Source of the DNA: Halobacillus sp. Marseille-Q1614
GTDB taxonomy: Bacteria > Bacillota > Bacilli > Bacillales > Halobacillaceae
Length of the DNA stretch: 64,000 bases
Direction: 5' to 3'
NCBI RefSeq assembly: GCF_902809865.1
Contig: NZ_CADDWH010000001.1
Coordinates: 868,001 to 932,000, forward strand
The position numbers and the translations under genes are program-made. The notes under the pieces were generated by a model that ran no database searches, was not told the DNA's origin, and saw only the letters and a list, made by a program, of their open reading frames with translations. Below are positions 8,084 through 16,685 of the stretch, piece after piece; positions within the stretch are counted from its first letter, which is position 1, and each line of letters opens with the position of its first letter.

Positions 8084-8107
8084 TTATTGCAATATATATT
8101 GTAATAA
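8084..8107 (+). promoter_or_regulatory. Near-perfect 24-base palindrome upstream of the ArsR-type gene
   Basis: TTATTGCAATAT/ATATTGTAATAA is a palindrome with one mismatch per half, ending 22 bases before the regulator's start codon. A dyad of this size at a regulator's own promoter suggests an autoregulatory operator. Confidence 0.5.
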
Positions 8108-8128
8108 AAAACAGGAGGACTTAAAGAA

Positions 8129-9067
8129 ATGAAAACCATAGAATTCACACTTGAGGAAGCATTGGAAGTAAGCAAGGCGATCTCAAATAAACATAGAATG
8201 AAAATCCTCCGTATTTTAAGTGAAAGGCCTCATAATGTAAATGAACTGGCAGAAAAGCTGGGTATCCCTTTTTCTACAACAGCTGTCAATGTAAAAAAAT
8301 TAGAAAAGGTAAATCTGATCTCTACAGAACTTGTTCCAGGTCGTGGCACTCAAAAAGTGAATACAAATAACTTTGATCGTATCGTTATCAATCTGTCTCC
8401 ATCAGAAAAAAATATGAACGATCATTCGATTGAATATGAGAAATCTATTGGTGATTATGTGGATTTCCATATTGAACCTGGCTGTGGACTAGTTGATGAA
8501 AATGATTATATTGGAATGCAGGATGACCCTCGTTCTTTTTATGAGCCTGAGCGAATGAGAGCACAGTTATTGTTTTTCCGTGCTGGTTATGTAGAATATC
8601 GTATTCCGAATCGAATTCCTGATGATTCCATTGCTTCAGAAATTTGTTTAAGTGCAGAAATCTGTTCCGAAGCTCCTAATCATAAGTTGGACTGGCCATC
8701 AGATATTACGCTCTGGATCAATGATAGGGAAGTGGGCACATGGACATCGCCCAGTGATTTTGGTGGTGAACGGGGAATTCTAACTCCCAATTGGTGGCTG
8801 AAAAATTATACTCAATATGGAATATTAAAAAAATGGAAAGTGAATGAACAGGGGTGCTTTATAGATGATGTAAAAGTAAATGAGGAGCTGACTATACATG
8901 ATTTAACGATAGACGATCAACTATTTATTTCATTCCGATTAGGAGTGAAAAAAGATGCAGTACACGCAGGCGGGATGAATTTATTTGGTCCCCGCTTTGG
9001 TAATCACGAGCAAGGTCTCAAGTTGAATATAAAATATAAGAATAAGGATGAAAAGGAAGAAAACTGA
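8129..9067 (+). CDS. ArsR-type winged-helix regulator with C-terminal sensor-like domain, 312 aa
   Basis: Residues 10-85 form an ArsR-like winged helix: AISNKHRMKILRIL opens it, NVNELAEKLGIPFSTTAVNV is the helix-turn-helix, and a wing follows around ELVPGRGTQ. The ~220-residue C-terminal domain is much longer than in metal-sensing ArsR proteins and is rich in Trp and aromatic residues, which suggests ligand (sugar) recognition. No metal-binding Cys cluster is seen. The start is ATG 8129 with an AGGAGGAC site. A palindrome precedes it, and another lies at the promoter of the ABC-sugar operon 385 bases downstream, which it probably controls. The effector is unknown. Confidence 0.72.
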   Translation: MKTIEFTLEEALEVSKAISNKHRMKILRILSERPHNVNELAEKLGIPFSTTAVNVKKLEKVNLISTELVPGRGTQKVNTNNFDRIVINLSPSEKNMNDHSIEYEKSIGDYVDFHIEPGCGLVDENDYIGMQDDPRSFYEPERMRAQLLFFRAGYVEYRIPNRIPDDSIASEICLSAEICSEAPNHKLDWPSDITLWINDREVGTWTSPSDFGGERGILTPNWWLKNYTQYGILKKWKVNEQGCFIDDVKVNEELTIHDLTIDDQLFISFRLGVKKDAVHAGGMNLFGPRFGNHEQGLKLNIKYKNKDEKEEN

Positions 9068-9089
9068 ATCATAGTTTTCTTCCTTTTTT
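9055..9089 (+). terminator. Terminator of the ArsR-type regulator gene
   Basis: GGAAGAAAACT pairs perfectly with AGTTTTCTTCC over a seven-base loop and is followed by six T. The left arm overlaps the last codons of the regulator gene. Confidence 0.88.
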
Positions 9090-9374
9090 GGTGTGATCGA
9101 AGCGATAAGCTAAGGATCAGGAAGTCCACTATCGTAAATAAATGGGAGAGCTTTTAAATAAGCTCTATCTTAAGATAAGGAATCTTCACTTAAGAAAGAA
9201 CGAAAGTTTCAGCAAAAAATGGAGATACTAAAAGAAGAAACAAGGCATTGGAAATAGAGAAGTTTTAGTGGATAAGGTACCTAGTCTTTATCCACTAAAA
9301 CTTCTATTTTTTTAACAAGAGTGAAAATAGAAAAAGAGGAAAAATTTACTTTTTAATTTTTATAACAAAAAAAG
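9090..9374. other. Intergenic region before the sugar operon
   Basis: No gene was seen. The region holds a second, very long hairpin terminator (9258-9312) and leads into the promoter at 9375. A TTAAGATAAGGAATCTTCACTTAAG stretch near 9170 has short dyads of unknown meaning. Confidence 0.5.
9258..9312 (+). terminator. Long-stem terminator upstream of the sugar operon
   Basis: An 18-base perfect stem (9258-9275 with 9288-9305) and a 12-base loop are followed by a T-rich tract. It insulates the sugar operon from read-through. It is unusual because the regulator gene already has its own terminator 170 bases upstream. Confidence 0.88.
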
Positions 9375-9404
9375 TTGAAATAAAACATATAATAGTATTA
9401 TAAT
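9375..9404 (+). promoter_or_regulatory. Sigma-A promoter of the sugar ABC/glycosidase operon
   Basis: TTGAAA at 9375-9380 and TATAAT at 9399-9404, with an 18-base spacer, give a strong vegetative promoter. Transcription should begin within the palindrome that follows. Confidence 0.7.
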
Positions 9405-9406
9405 AG

Positions 9407-9420
9407 ATTTGAATTCAAAT
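9407..9420 (+). promoter_or_regulatory. Perfect 14-base palindromic operator at the transcription start
   Basis: ATTTGAA/TTCAAAT is a perfect dyad placed two bases after the -10 box, where a bound repressor would block initiation. The likeliest binder is the ArsR-type protein encoded just upstream. Confidence 0.55.
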
Positions 9421-9451
9421 AATTCTAAAAACTTAAAAAGGGGGATTTCAA

Positions 9452-10729
9452 ATGAAAAGGAACATTAGCTTTTTTTTAACGGCATTATTGTTAGCGGTTA
9501 CATTTTTAGCGGGATGTAGTAGTTCGGGTGATTCAGAAGGTTCTGATGCCGGTGCTTCGGGTACGGTCGAATTGGATTATTGGGTGCCATTTAGTGGTGG
9601 TGATGGAGAATACATGGCAGAGATGGTCGATGAATTTAATTCCTCTCAGGATGGTATTAAAGTAAACATGCTGAATATTGAGTGGGGAGAATACTATACA
9701 AAGCTTCGTACCTCGCTTGCTTCCAATACAGCACCTGACGTTTCGATTGCCCATGCTTCTAAGTTAGCAGAGTTAGTACCGACAGGATCGCTTACAGATT
9801 TAAGTGAAGTAGCGGAAGCCGTAGATTTTGACTGGTCGAATATTTCGGAAAACCAGCTGGAGGCTACCGTTTTTGATGATCAAAATTTCGCAGTTCCACT
9901 GGATTCCCATGCATTGATTATGTATTACAACAAAGATTACTTAGCAGAGGCTGGTCTGCTTGATGAAAATGAGAATATCAAAATGGAACCAGGAGTAGAT
10001 GGATTTGTCTCTATGCTGGAAGAACTGCAAGCCAGTCTTCCTGATGGTGTGTTCCCGTTTGCCTCTCAGACGGATGATGTCCACCCATTCTGGATCTGGT
10101 ATGCGCTTTACAGCCAAATGGAAGATGGCGGCGAATATATTACAGATGATCAAGCCTCCTTTAACAATGCGGCCGGAGAAGAAGCTTTGCAAGTGCTGGC
10201 TGATTTAACGGAAAAGGGATTATGGCCGAAGAATGTCACCAATGGGTACGATTTATTTAAAACAGGAAAAGCAGCCATTAACTTCACAGGTGTATGGGCC
10301 ACAGGAAACTATGAACAAAATGAAGATTTAAACTTTGGAGCTTCCTCACTTCCTGAGTTTTTCGATCAATCCCAAACATGGGGAGATTCCCACACATTAG
10401 TTCTTCCCACGCAGGATGATCAAGCAAAGCAGGAAGCAGCGATGGAATTTGTGAAGTGGTTATCGGATAACAGTGTCATGTGGGCAGGTGCGGGTCACGT
10501 ACCGGCTAATACAGAAGTCGTACAATCGGATGAATTCAAGGAGCTTGAGTATCGTCCAAGCTATGCGGATGTAGCCGAGGATATTAACTACATGCCAAGA
10601 ACTCCGCAGCTATGGCCTTCTAATGACATTATGCAAAAGAATTTTAATTCTATGATGAATGGTTCAATGTCTGTAAAAGAAGCCCTTGACCAGGCGGAGA
10701 AAGAAGTAAACAATTTATTAGCTAATTAA
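9452..10729 (+). CDS. Sugar ABC transporter substrate-binding lipoprotein, 425 aa
   Basis: This is the extracellular solute receptor of a CUT1-type importer (family 1 binding proteins). Residues 1-22 are a lipoprotein signal ending in the lipobox LAGC, so the mature protein is anchored at Cys on the outer face of the membrane. An acidic Ser/Gly linker follows, then two lobes with typical motifs (WVPFSGGDGEY, ALIMYYNKD, GKAAINFTG). Length is normal. The strong start ATG 9452 has AAAAAGGGGGA upstream. Two permease genes follow, after an intra-operon hairpin that should keep the binding protein in excess. The ligand is probably an oligosaccharide released or used by the downstream GH2 enzyme; its identity is not visible. 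Confidence 0.9.
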   Translation: MKRNISFFLTALLLAVTFLAGCSSSGDSEGSDAGASGTVELDYWVPFSGGDGEYMAEMVDEFNSSQDGIKVNMLNIEWGEYYTKLRTSLASNTAPDVSIAHASKLAELVPTGSLTDLSEVAEAVDFDWSNISENQLEATVFDDQNFAVPLDSHALIMYYNKDYLAEAGLLDENENIKMEPGVDGFVSMLEELQASLPDGVFPFASQTDDVHPFWIWYALYSQMEDGGEYITDDQASFNNAAGEEALQVLADLTEKGLWPKNVTNGYDLFKTGKAAINFTGVWATGNYEQNEDLNFGASSLPEFFDQSQTWGDSHTLVLPTQDDQAKQEAAMEFVKWLSDNSVMWAGAGHVPANTEVVQSDEFKELEYRPSYADVAEDINYMPRTPQLWPSNDIMQKNFNSMMNGSMSVKEALDQAEKEVNNLLAN

Positions 10730-10744
10730 ATGTGAAAAGTTAAC

Positions 10745-10778
10745 AGCGGAATGTTCAACAAGCATTCCGCTCTTTTTT
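10745..10778 (+). terminator. Intra-operon attenuator after the binding-protein gene
   Basis: AGCGGAATG pairs perfectly with CATTCCGCT and is followed by CTTTTTT. It lies between the binding-protein and permease genes, the usual place for a partial terminator that sets their expression ratio. Confidence 0.82.
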
Positions 10779-10795
10779 AAAAGGCGGGTGAAAAA

Positions 10796-11761
10796 ATGAA
10801 TGCATTAAATCGGGAACCGAAAGATCAAAAAGATCCCAATGCTAAACATAAAGTTGTTCGATGCCCTAAAAAACCGAACAGGGTGAAGAGGAAAGAAACG
10901 ATAAAAAGCAATCTAACTGCATGGTTGTTTTTATTTCCCTTTATGCTTTTGTATGCATGGTTCATGTTATATCCGATCATTCAAGGGTTCTTCATTAGCT
11001 TGACATCGGGAAGCTTCGGAGCACCAAGAGTGTTTTCAGGTGTAGATAATTACATGCGGTTACTGCGTGATAATGATTTTTGGCAGTCGCTCTGGAACAC
11101 CATCTATTTTGTTCTTATTTCAACACCGACGATTGTTATTTTTGGATTGATTCTAGCACTTATAGTTAATGCGAAACTTAAGGGCACCACATTTTTGAGA
11201 TCAGCTTTCTTCATGCCTTACATGCTGTCCATCTCCGTTATGGCAAGTATTTGGGTGTTTATTTTACAGCCTTATACAGGTTTTTTGAACGCGATTTTAC
11301 AACAATTGGGTGTATCCCAGGAAATCTTCTGGCTTGGAAATGAACATCTGGCCTGGATTTCTATCTTAGTTGCGACGTTATGGTGGACGTTAGGATTCAA
11401 TATGGTGCTGTTTCTGGCAGGGCTGCAGGATATATCCGAAGAGATGTATGAAGCGGCGGATATCGATGGAGCCAGTTCCTGGGCCAAGTTCTTCCATATC
11501 ACCCTTCCTTCTTTAAAAGGGGTTATTACGCTTGTAGTCATTCTGCAGTCTGTGGCTTCCTTCAAGCTCTTCGGTCAGCCGTGGTTAATGACCGGAGGAG
11601 GACCTGGAGATGCGACACGACCACTTGTACAGTACATTTATGAACTAGGATTTATTCAGTGGGATCCAGGATATGCCTCTGCTGTGTCCTATGTGTTATT
11701 TGGGGTTATGGCCATTTTTGCTGCCCTTCAATACAAGCTGTTAGTGAAGAAGGAAAAATAA
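10796..11761 (+). CDS. Sugar ABC transporter permease, MalF-like, 321 aa
   Basis: This is the first membrane subunit of the CUT1 importer. A charged, Lys-rich cytoplasmic N-terminus of about 38 residues precedes six predicted membrane helices. The EAA loop that contacts the ATPase is visible as EMYEAADIDGASSWAKFFHITLP near residues 220-240. An ATG at 10796 follows AAGGCGGGTG. It lies directly downstream of the intra-operon attenuator and 22 bases before the second permease. No ATPase gene is present in the operon. As with many Gram-positive CUT1 systems, a shared MsmX-type ATPase encoded elsewhere probably energises it. Confidence 0.88.
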   Translation: MNALNREPKDQKDPNAKHKVVRCPKKPNRVKRKETIKSNLTAWLFLFPFMLLYAWFMLYPIIQGFFISLTSGSFGAPRVFSGVDNYMRLLRDNDFWQSLWNTIYFVLISTPTIVIFGLILALIVNAKLKGTTFLRSAFFMPYMLSISVMASIWVFILQPYTGFLNAILQQLGVSQEIFWLGNEHLAWISILVATLWWTLGFNMVLFLAGLQDISEEMYEAADIDGASSWAKFFHITLPSLKGVITLVVILQSVASFKLFGQPWLMTGGGPGDATRPLVQYIYELGFIQWDPGYASAVSYVLFGVMAIFAALQYKLLVKKEK

Positions 11762-11783
11762 GCACTTAAGAGAGGTGATAAAT

Positions 11784-12617
11784 ATGAAAAAACATAGAAA
11801 ACCAGTGAATTACAGCAGATTTAGCGTCTATATGATCAGTTATATCATTGCTTTTATCATGCTTGTGCCTTTGATCTGGATGTTGGTAACATCCTTCAAG
11901 CCAGAAGGTGCAGTAGTTACGGTCATTAGTGAGCTGCTCAAACCCCCATTTACATTAGAAAGCTATCTTAAAGTAAATGAAACCTCTGAGATCTGGAGGT
12001 GGACGCTAAACAGTGTCTTTGTAGGCATCGTTCAAACAGCCGGCACGCTTTTAGTTTCCTCCTTAGCTGCTTTTGCTATTTCACGAATTCCTTTTAAAGG
12101 AAAGAATGTGATCTTTTTAATTATTTTGGCAGGATTGATGGTTCCTGTGGAAGCCACGATCGTCCCGTTGTTTTCCATGATTGCCGATCTCGGATGGGTG
12201 AATTCATTTAAGGCACTTATTCTGCCTGGAATTGCGCTGCCTTTAGGAGTATTAATTTTGAAGCAGTTCTTCGATGGCATTCCAACAGAGCTCGTGGAAG
12301 CAGCCAAAATGGATGGAGCGAGCCTCTTTACGATCTGGTATAAGATCTTTTTACCACTATCCCGAACGTCTATGGCAGCATTGGCGATTTTTGTTTTTGT
12401 CCAGTCGTGGAACAACTTTTTATGGCCGCTCCTTGTGGCGACTGACTCCTCGATGATGACACTGCCGGTCGGAATTCCGACATTCCAAAGCGCCTTTGCA
12501 ACAAACCTTTCTGTTCCAATGGCAGCCAACGTAATAGGAAGTGTACCCGCATTAATTATCTTCCTGATTTTCCAAAAACACATTATTCAAGGAATTACAA
12601 TGACGGGCATTAAGTAA
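11784..12617 (+). CDS. Sugar ABC transporter permease, MalG-like, 277 aa
   Basis: This is the second membrane subunit of the importer. ATG 11784 is chosen because AGAGGTG ends six bases upstream; the GTG at 11775 is part of that site. Six membrane helices are predicted. The EAA motif reads ELVEAAKMDGASLFTIWYKIFLP near residues 187-209. The C-terminus ends in QKHIIQGITMTGIK, the conserved MalG-type tail. The GH2 gene starts 14 bases downstream, so transport and hydrolysis are co-expressed. Confidence 0.9.
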   Translation: MKKHRKPVNYSRFSVYMISYIIAFIMLVPLIWMLVTSFKPEGAVVTVISELLKPPFTLESYLKVNETSEIWRWTLNSVFVGIVQTAGTLLVSSLAAFAISRIPFKGKNVIFLIILAGLMVPVEATIVPLFSMIADLGWVNSFKALILPGIALPLGVLILKQFFDGIPTELVEAAKMDGASLFTIWYKIFLPLSRTSMAALAIFVFVQSWNNFLWPLLVATDSSMMTLPVGIPTFQSAFATNLSVPMAANVIGSVPALIIFLIFQKHIIQGITMTGIK

Positions 12618-12631
12618 TAGGGGGAGAAAGC

Positions 12632-15355
12632 ATGAGAGAAAAAAAGCATTTAAATGGAGCCTGGGATTTTCAAATCGATCCCCTGGATAAAGGAGAAACG
12701 GAAGACTGGTATCGTGAGCGGTTAAAAGAAGCGAAGGAAGTAATAGTTCCGCATATTTGGCAGAGTGGGGAAGAGGGACTCGTGAATTATTGCGGAACGG
12801 CATGGTATCAACGGAAATTCTTCGTTGAGGAACTTCATCAGACAAAAGATTTATATCTATGTTTTGAAGCTGTGGACTTTCATGCTCGTGTCTGGGTGAA
12901 CGGAAAGTTTGCGGGAGAACATGAAGGGGGCTTTACCCCGTTTGAATTCAATGTAACTGACCATTTAATAGATGGGGAAAACCTCGTGACTGTAAGGGTT
13001 TATGATCCTGAAGATAACGCAGAAATTCCTATTGGTAAACAAGGAAGCTGGTACACGAGAGTCAGTGGCATATGGCAAAGAGTTTATTTGGAAGAACGAA
13101 GCAGGACCTTTATAGAAAGTGTTTTTATCACCCCGAACCTCGATCGTGAGGAAGCCGACGTTTTTGTTAAATTAAACAAGAAACCAGATCAGCCGGCCAG
13201 CTTCACCTTTACAGTGACGAATCATCTCGATACAGAGACGGTGGTCCACGAAGGAATAGAAAAGGTAAACGATAAGACTTTATCATTTAACCTCCCTATA
13301 AAGGATCCAATTCTATGGGAACCTGAAAATCCCCACCTTTACGATCTATCGATAAGGCTCACAAGTGACAAAGGTGAAGAAGATAGAAAAACGGAAACGT
13401 TTGGTATGCGTGAGGTGGCCTATCAAGAGGGGAAAATCCTTTTTAATAGAAAAGAACTCTTCTTACGAGGGGCTTTGGATCAGGCTTTTTATCCGGATAC
13501 CATATATACGGCCCCTTCCGATGAGTTTATCCAAAAAGAAATTCGCCTAGCAAAAGAGATGGGCTTTAATATGCTGCGAAAACATATCAAAATTGAAATT
13601 CCAAGATATCTTTATTGGGCCGATCGTATGGGGTTATTCATTTGGGAAGAGCCTCCAAATTATGTGAAGTGGACTAAACAAGGACGTGATCGTTTTACAA
13701 ATGATCTTGTTTCGATGGTTAAAAGGGATTATAACCATCCATCTATTCTGATCTGGTCTCTGTATAATGAGGAATGGGGACTTGAATGGGATTTAGCAAA
13801 TGATAAGGAAAAGCAGTCTCATGTCGAAAAACTATATGATGAAATAAAAACATTAGATTCATCACGGCTGATTTGTGATAATTCCGGTTGGAGACATGTA
13901 AAGACCGATATCAATGATTATCATAGATATTTTGTGGCTCCAGATCAAATAGATGCATGGCAGCAGGATTTAGATGAATTTATCGTGGGGGACCCTGGCA
14001 AAAACTTTGTGGATGGCCGAGAATCAAACCGTGAACCAATCATTGTGTCAGAGTTCGGTATTTGGGGACTGCCTGGTGTTAAGAAGCTTGAAGAATATTA
14101 TCAGGGACAGCCCTGGTGGTTTATTAATCAGGGTGATAATACCCATAAGGCAGATTATAAGAGTCCCCTTACGGCTGAGAAGAACTTCCAAAATTATGGG
14201 CTTAACAAAACATTTAACTCCTTTGAAGAGTTGGCAGTATCCTCACAGAAAAGAATGTTTCGCGGGATTAAATCCATTATTGAAGAAATGAGAAAGCGTC
14301 CGGCAATCAAAGGTTATATTGTCACCGAATTTACGGATATCGAATGGGAAACCAATGGCTGGTTAGACTATTTACGAAATCCAAAGGAAGGCTTTGAAAG
14401 ATTAATAGATTTCAATGGAGATCTAGTGGTCATGCTAGACAATGTAAACCATAATCTTTGGTGCAATGAACAAGCATCCTGGGATGTTGTGATATCTAAT
14501 CACCGTTTATGTAACAGGAGGGGAGTCGTTACCTGGGAGCTTTCAGGTACAGAGCTTTCTGGTGAAATACCAGTAAGCTTACAAGGGGATGATTACATTC
14601 GCTTAGAGCAGGCGATTACATTTAACGTTCCAGAAATAAAGAAATCAGACTTTTATAAAATAAAACTAGAGCTGCTAATTGACGGTGAAACGGTGGCTGA
14701 AAATTACGAGGAACTAACAATTTCAGTTAAAGAAAAGGCTGATAACATCTCGGTTTATCCTTATTCAATGGATGAAAGATTTGTCCGGTCTTTAGAAGAA
14801 AATGGCTTTCAAATTAAAAATGAATTTCATGATGCTGGGATTGTGATTACAAGCAATTTTGACAAAAACGTAGAGGAGTTTGCACATCATGGCGGCGAAG
14901 TCATCTTTTTAGCTGAAGAAGGAGATCAGCTGGCCGCTAAAGGCTCGTTTACTTTCCGACATCTTCCAGAAGGAGAAAGCTGGCAGCGTACGGCCTCTTT
15001 TAATTTTGTAAATCAAAATGAATTCCCAGACATACCTCTTCGAAAGGAAATGGGCTGGGAAGTGGAAGGTATCATCCCTCGGTATATTATTCCATTGAGT
15101 GCCTACCATAAAGAGGGAGGAACGACAGGTAGAACCGTATATATGTTTGGGAACAGCGGATTACCTAAATCAGCTGACATTTTATCTGGGTATTTTGAGG
15201 GTTGGATTGGCCAAGGAGGAGCCTCCATGATAAAAAAACAAGCAGGAAAAGGAAGGCTGACTCTTACTACCTGGCAAGTCTTAAATCACTACAATAACCA
15301 TCCAATTGCAACTCAAATAGTCAATCATCTTATTAAAACTGCTGGTAAAGCATAA
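12632..15355 (+). CDS. Glycoside hydrolase family 2 (beta-galactosidase/glucuronidase type), 907 aa
   Basis: GH2 enzymes cleave beta-linked sugars with retention. The order is a sugar-binding jelly roll (1-170, LNGAWDFQIDP, YQRKFF, VNGKFAGEHEGGFTPFEFN), an immunoglobulin-like domain (180-270), and a TIM barrel (275-590). The acid/base is Glu380 in SLYNEEW and the nucleophile Glu474 in IVSEFG. The ~300-residue C-terminal part carries a Rossmann-like glutamine-amidotransferase fold segment (IVITSNFD, GGEVIFLAEEGD), as in some larger GH2 members. No signal peptide is present, so it works in the cytoplasm on imported oligosaccharides. ATG 12632 follows AGGGGGAG. The substrate specificity cannot be read from the sequence. 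Confidence 0.87.
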   Translation: MREKKHLNGAWDFQIDPLDKGETEDWYRERLKEAKEVIVPHIWQSGEEGLVNYCGTAWYQRKFFVEELHQTKDLYLCFEAVDFHARVWVNGKFAGEHEGGFTPFEFNVTDHLIDGENLVTVRVYDPEDNAEIPIGKQGSWYTRVSGIWQRVYLEERSRTFIESVFITPNLDREEADVFVKLNKKPDQPASFTFTVTNHLDTETVVHEGIEKVNDKTLSFNLPIKDPILWEPENPHLYDLSIRLTSDKGEEDRKTETFGMREVAYQEGKILFNRKELFLRGALDQAFYPDTIYTAPSDEFIQKEIRLAKEMGFNMLRKHIKIEIPRYLYWADRMGLFIWEEPPNYVKWTKQGRDRFTNDLVSMVKRDYNHPSILIWSLYNEEWGLEWDLANDKEKQSHVEKLYDEIKTLDSSRLICDNSGWRHVKTDINDYHRYFVAPDQIDAWQQDLDEFIVGDPGKNFVDGRESNREPIIVSEFGIWGLPGVKKLEEYYQGQPWWFINQGDNTHKADYKSPLTAEKNFQNYGLNKTFNSFEELAVSSQKRMFRGIKSIIEEMRKRPAIKGYIVTEFTDIEWETNGWLDYLRNPKEGFERLIDFNGDLVVMLDNVNHNLWCNEQASWDVVISNHRLCNRRGVVTWELSGTELSGEIPVSLQGDDYIRLEQAITFNVPEIKKSDFYKIKLELLIDGETVAENYEELTISVKEKADNISVYPYSMDERFVRSLEENGFQIKNEFHDAGIVITSNFDKNVEEFAHHGGEVIFLAEEGDQLAAKGSFTFRHLPEGESWQRTASFNFVNQNEFPDIPLRKEMGWEVEGIIPRYIIPLSAYHKEGGTTGRTVYMFGNSGLPKSADILSGYFEGWIGQGGASMIKKQAGKGRLTLTTWQVLNHYNNHPIATQIVNHLIKTAGKA

Positions 15356-15562
15356 AGGTGATCACCACTTATTCTTAGTTTTTGAGACAGGTTTTATAGT
15401 TGTCCTCGGCAGAAGTAACCCATTCCCTATTGAACTTTTAGACTAGATCGGACCTGCAATTTCCGCTAGGAGAAGAACTATCTTTTTTAAAATCATCATA
15501 AGTTGATGAAAGAAAAGGTATGAATGGAAAAGATATTGCCCCGGTATTAAATATTACTCCCC
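15356..15562. other. Non-coding right end of island B
   Basis: No gene is seen. A GGTGATCACC palindrome lies directly after the GH2 stop (15356-15365), but there is no clear terminator for that gene before the tRNA scrap. Confidence 0.45.
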
Positions 15563-15610
15563 AAGCCTTCTAAGCTGGGGGATGGGAGTTTAAATTTCTC
15601 CCGGGACGCT
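15563..15610 (+). pseudogene. 3' half of tRNA-Arg(TCT), degenerate; putative att remnant 2
   Basis: CCTTCTAAGC, GGGAGTTTAAAT and TTCTCCCGGGACGCTAA align closely with the scrap at 5061-5112. The anticodon loop CTTCTAA is kept. The T loop is damaged (TTCGAAT has become TTTAAAT), and the 5' half is absent. A perfect terminator follows. Together with the first copy it brackets the lar/sugar block in direct orientation. Confidence 0.7.
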
Positions 15611-15619
15611 AAATAAAAA

Positions 15620-15646
15620 AGCTCTTGATAATCAAGAGCTTTTTTT
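15620..15646 (+). terminator. Terminator after tRNA scrap 2
   Basis: AGCTCTTGA pairs perfectly with TCAAGAGCT around a TAA loop and is followed by seven T. It can also serve the convergent fdhD gene. Confidence 0.88.
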
Positions 15647-15662
15647 GTAACCCGAAAAAATT

Positions 15663-16448
15663 TCACTCTTCTGGCTCCTGGATAATTCGCTCAGGATGAG
15701 TATACACATTGAAAGATTTGCCTCGTATGAAGCCGACTGCAGTTATGTTCAAATCCTCGGCGAGCTCAATGGCTAATTCGGTAGGAGCTGATTTAGATAA
15801 CACAATTCCTACACCGATTTTTGCTGCTTTCGTTAGGACTTCAGAAGAAATTCTACCGCTGAAAACCAGGACTTTATCACGTACTGCGATTTTATTTAAT
15901 AAGCAATGCCCATAGAGCTTATCCAGTGCATTATGCCTGCCTATATCCGCCCGTCCGACAATCATTTCATCGTTCGTGCAGAGGGCTGCATTATGAACCC
16001 CGCCCGTACCTTTGAATACTTGGCTGACTTCCTGCATCTTCTCCATCAGCTTGATACACTGTTGCGCTGTGAGTTTCACAGTAGAAGTAGAAGTTTTAGC
16101 TGTTTGGACATCATTTTGGAAGTAAAACTGCCTGCTTTTCCCGCAGCAGGATCCAATAAAGCGTTTGGAAAAATTTCGTTGAGTGTTGATGGTTCCATCG
16201 ATTTTAATATAGGCAAACCCAGCTTCTTCATCAATCTTTAAGCTCTTAATTTCCCTCCTGAAGCGTATGACACCTTCGGATGCTAAAAAGCCGATCACCA
16301 TTTCCTCAAAGTGAGCAGGGGTACAGACCATTGTGGCGAATTCCTCATTGTTTATGTAAATGGTTAGTGGGAATTCGGTAACGATGTCATCTTCCACCGT
16401 TTGGAAAAGACCTTCATTATATCGTACAATCGTTTTTTTTACGCTCAT
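15663..16448 (-). CDS. fdhD: Formate dehydrogenase accessory sulfurtransferase FdhD, about 261 aa
   Basis: FdhD moves sulfur from a cysteine desulfurase to the molybdenum cofactor of formate dehydrogenases. The signature pieces are present: VTEFPLTIYINNEEFATMVCTP, GFLASEGVI, the cysteine site GSCCGKSR, ADIGRHNALDKLYG, VFSGRISSEVLTKA and SKSAPTELAI. Length is typical. The start is uncertain: ATG 16448 gives a family-like N-terminus (MSVKKTIVRYNEG) with an AGGTG 17 bases upstream, and ATG 16484 is an alternative. No formate dehydrogenase gene is adjacent. It is the first backbone gene to the right of the second tRNA scrap. Confidence 0.88.
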   Translation of the reverse strand: MSVKKTIVRYNEGLFQTVEDDIVTEFPLTIYINNEEFATMVCTPAHFEEMVIGFLASEGVIRFRREIKSLKIDEEAGFAYIKIDGTINTQRNFSKRFIGSCCGKSRQFYFQNDVQTAKTSTSTVKLTAQQCIKLMEKMQEVSQVFKGTGGVHNAALCTNDEMIVGRADIGRHNALDKLYGHCLLNKIAVRDKVLVFSGRISSEVLTKAAKIGVGIVLSKSAPTELAIELAEDLNITAVGFIRGKSFNVYTHPERIIQEPEE

Positions 16449-16648
16449 TTGGTCACTTATGTTAATCACCTCGCTTGGCCTCATATTGGATATTTCTTGT
16501 GATAAAACTATAACGAGTAGATTAAAGCAAATACAAATAAAAAGTACTGAACTATTCAAATATAATAGAAATTTTAACTGAAAAAGCTGCCAAAAACGGA
16601 TGGAGATTTTGGACGCCTGGAGCAAATGCAATTGAAAACACGATTAAG

Positions 16649-16684
16649 AAAATCGGAATCTCCACCAAGAGAGATTCCGATTTT
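16649..16684 (-). terminator. Terminator of the esterase gene
   Basis: AAAATCGGAATCTC pairs perfectly with GAGATTCCGATTTT over an eight-base loop. Flanking A/T runs make it usable in either direction. It lies just downstream of the minus-strand esterase. Confidence 0.82.
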
Positions 16685-16685
16685 T

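Noticed and set aside
12032-12583. 183-codon minus-strand frame opposite the MalG-like permease
   Set aside because: The permease has full family motifs; the minus-strand frame has no ribosome site and no recognisable fold.
16560-16680. Plus-strand frame reading AAKNGWRFWTPGANAIENTI
   Set aside because: It looks protein-like but is short, lacks a start site and runs into the esterase terminator. It may be a gene scrap but I could not assign it.
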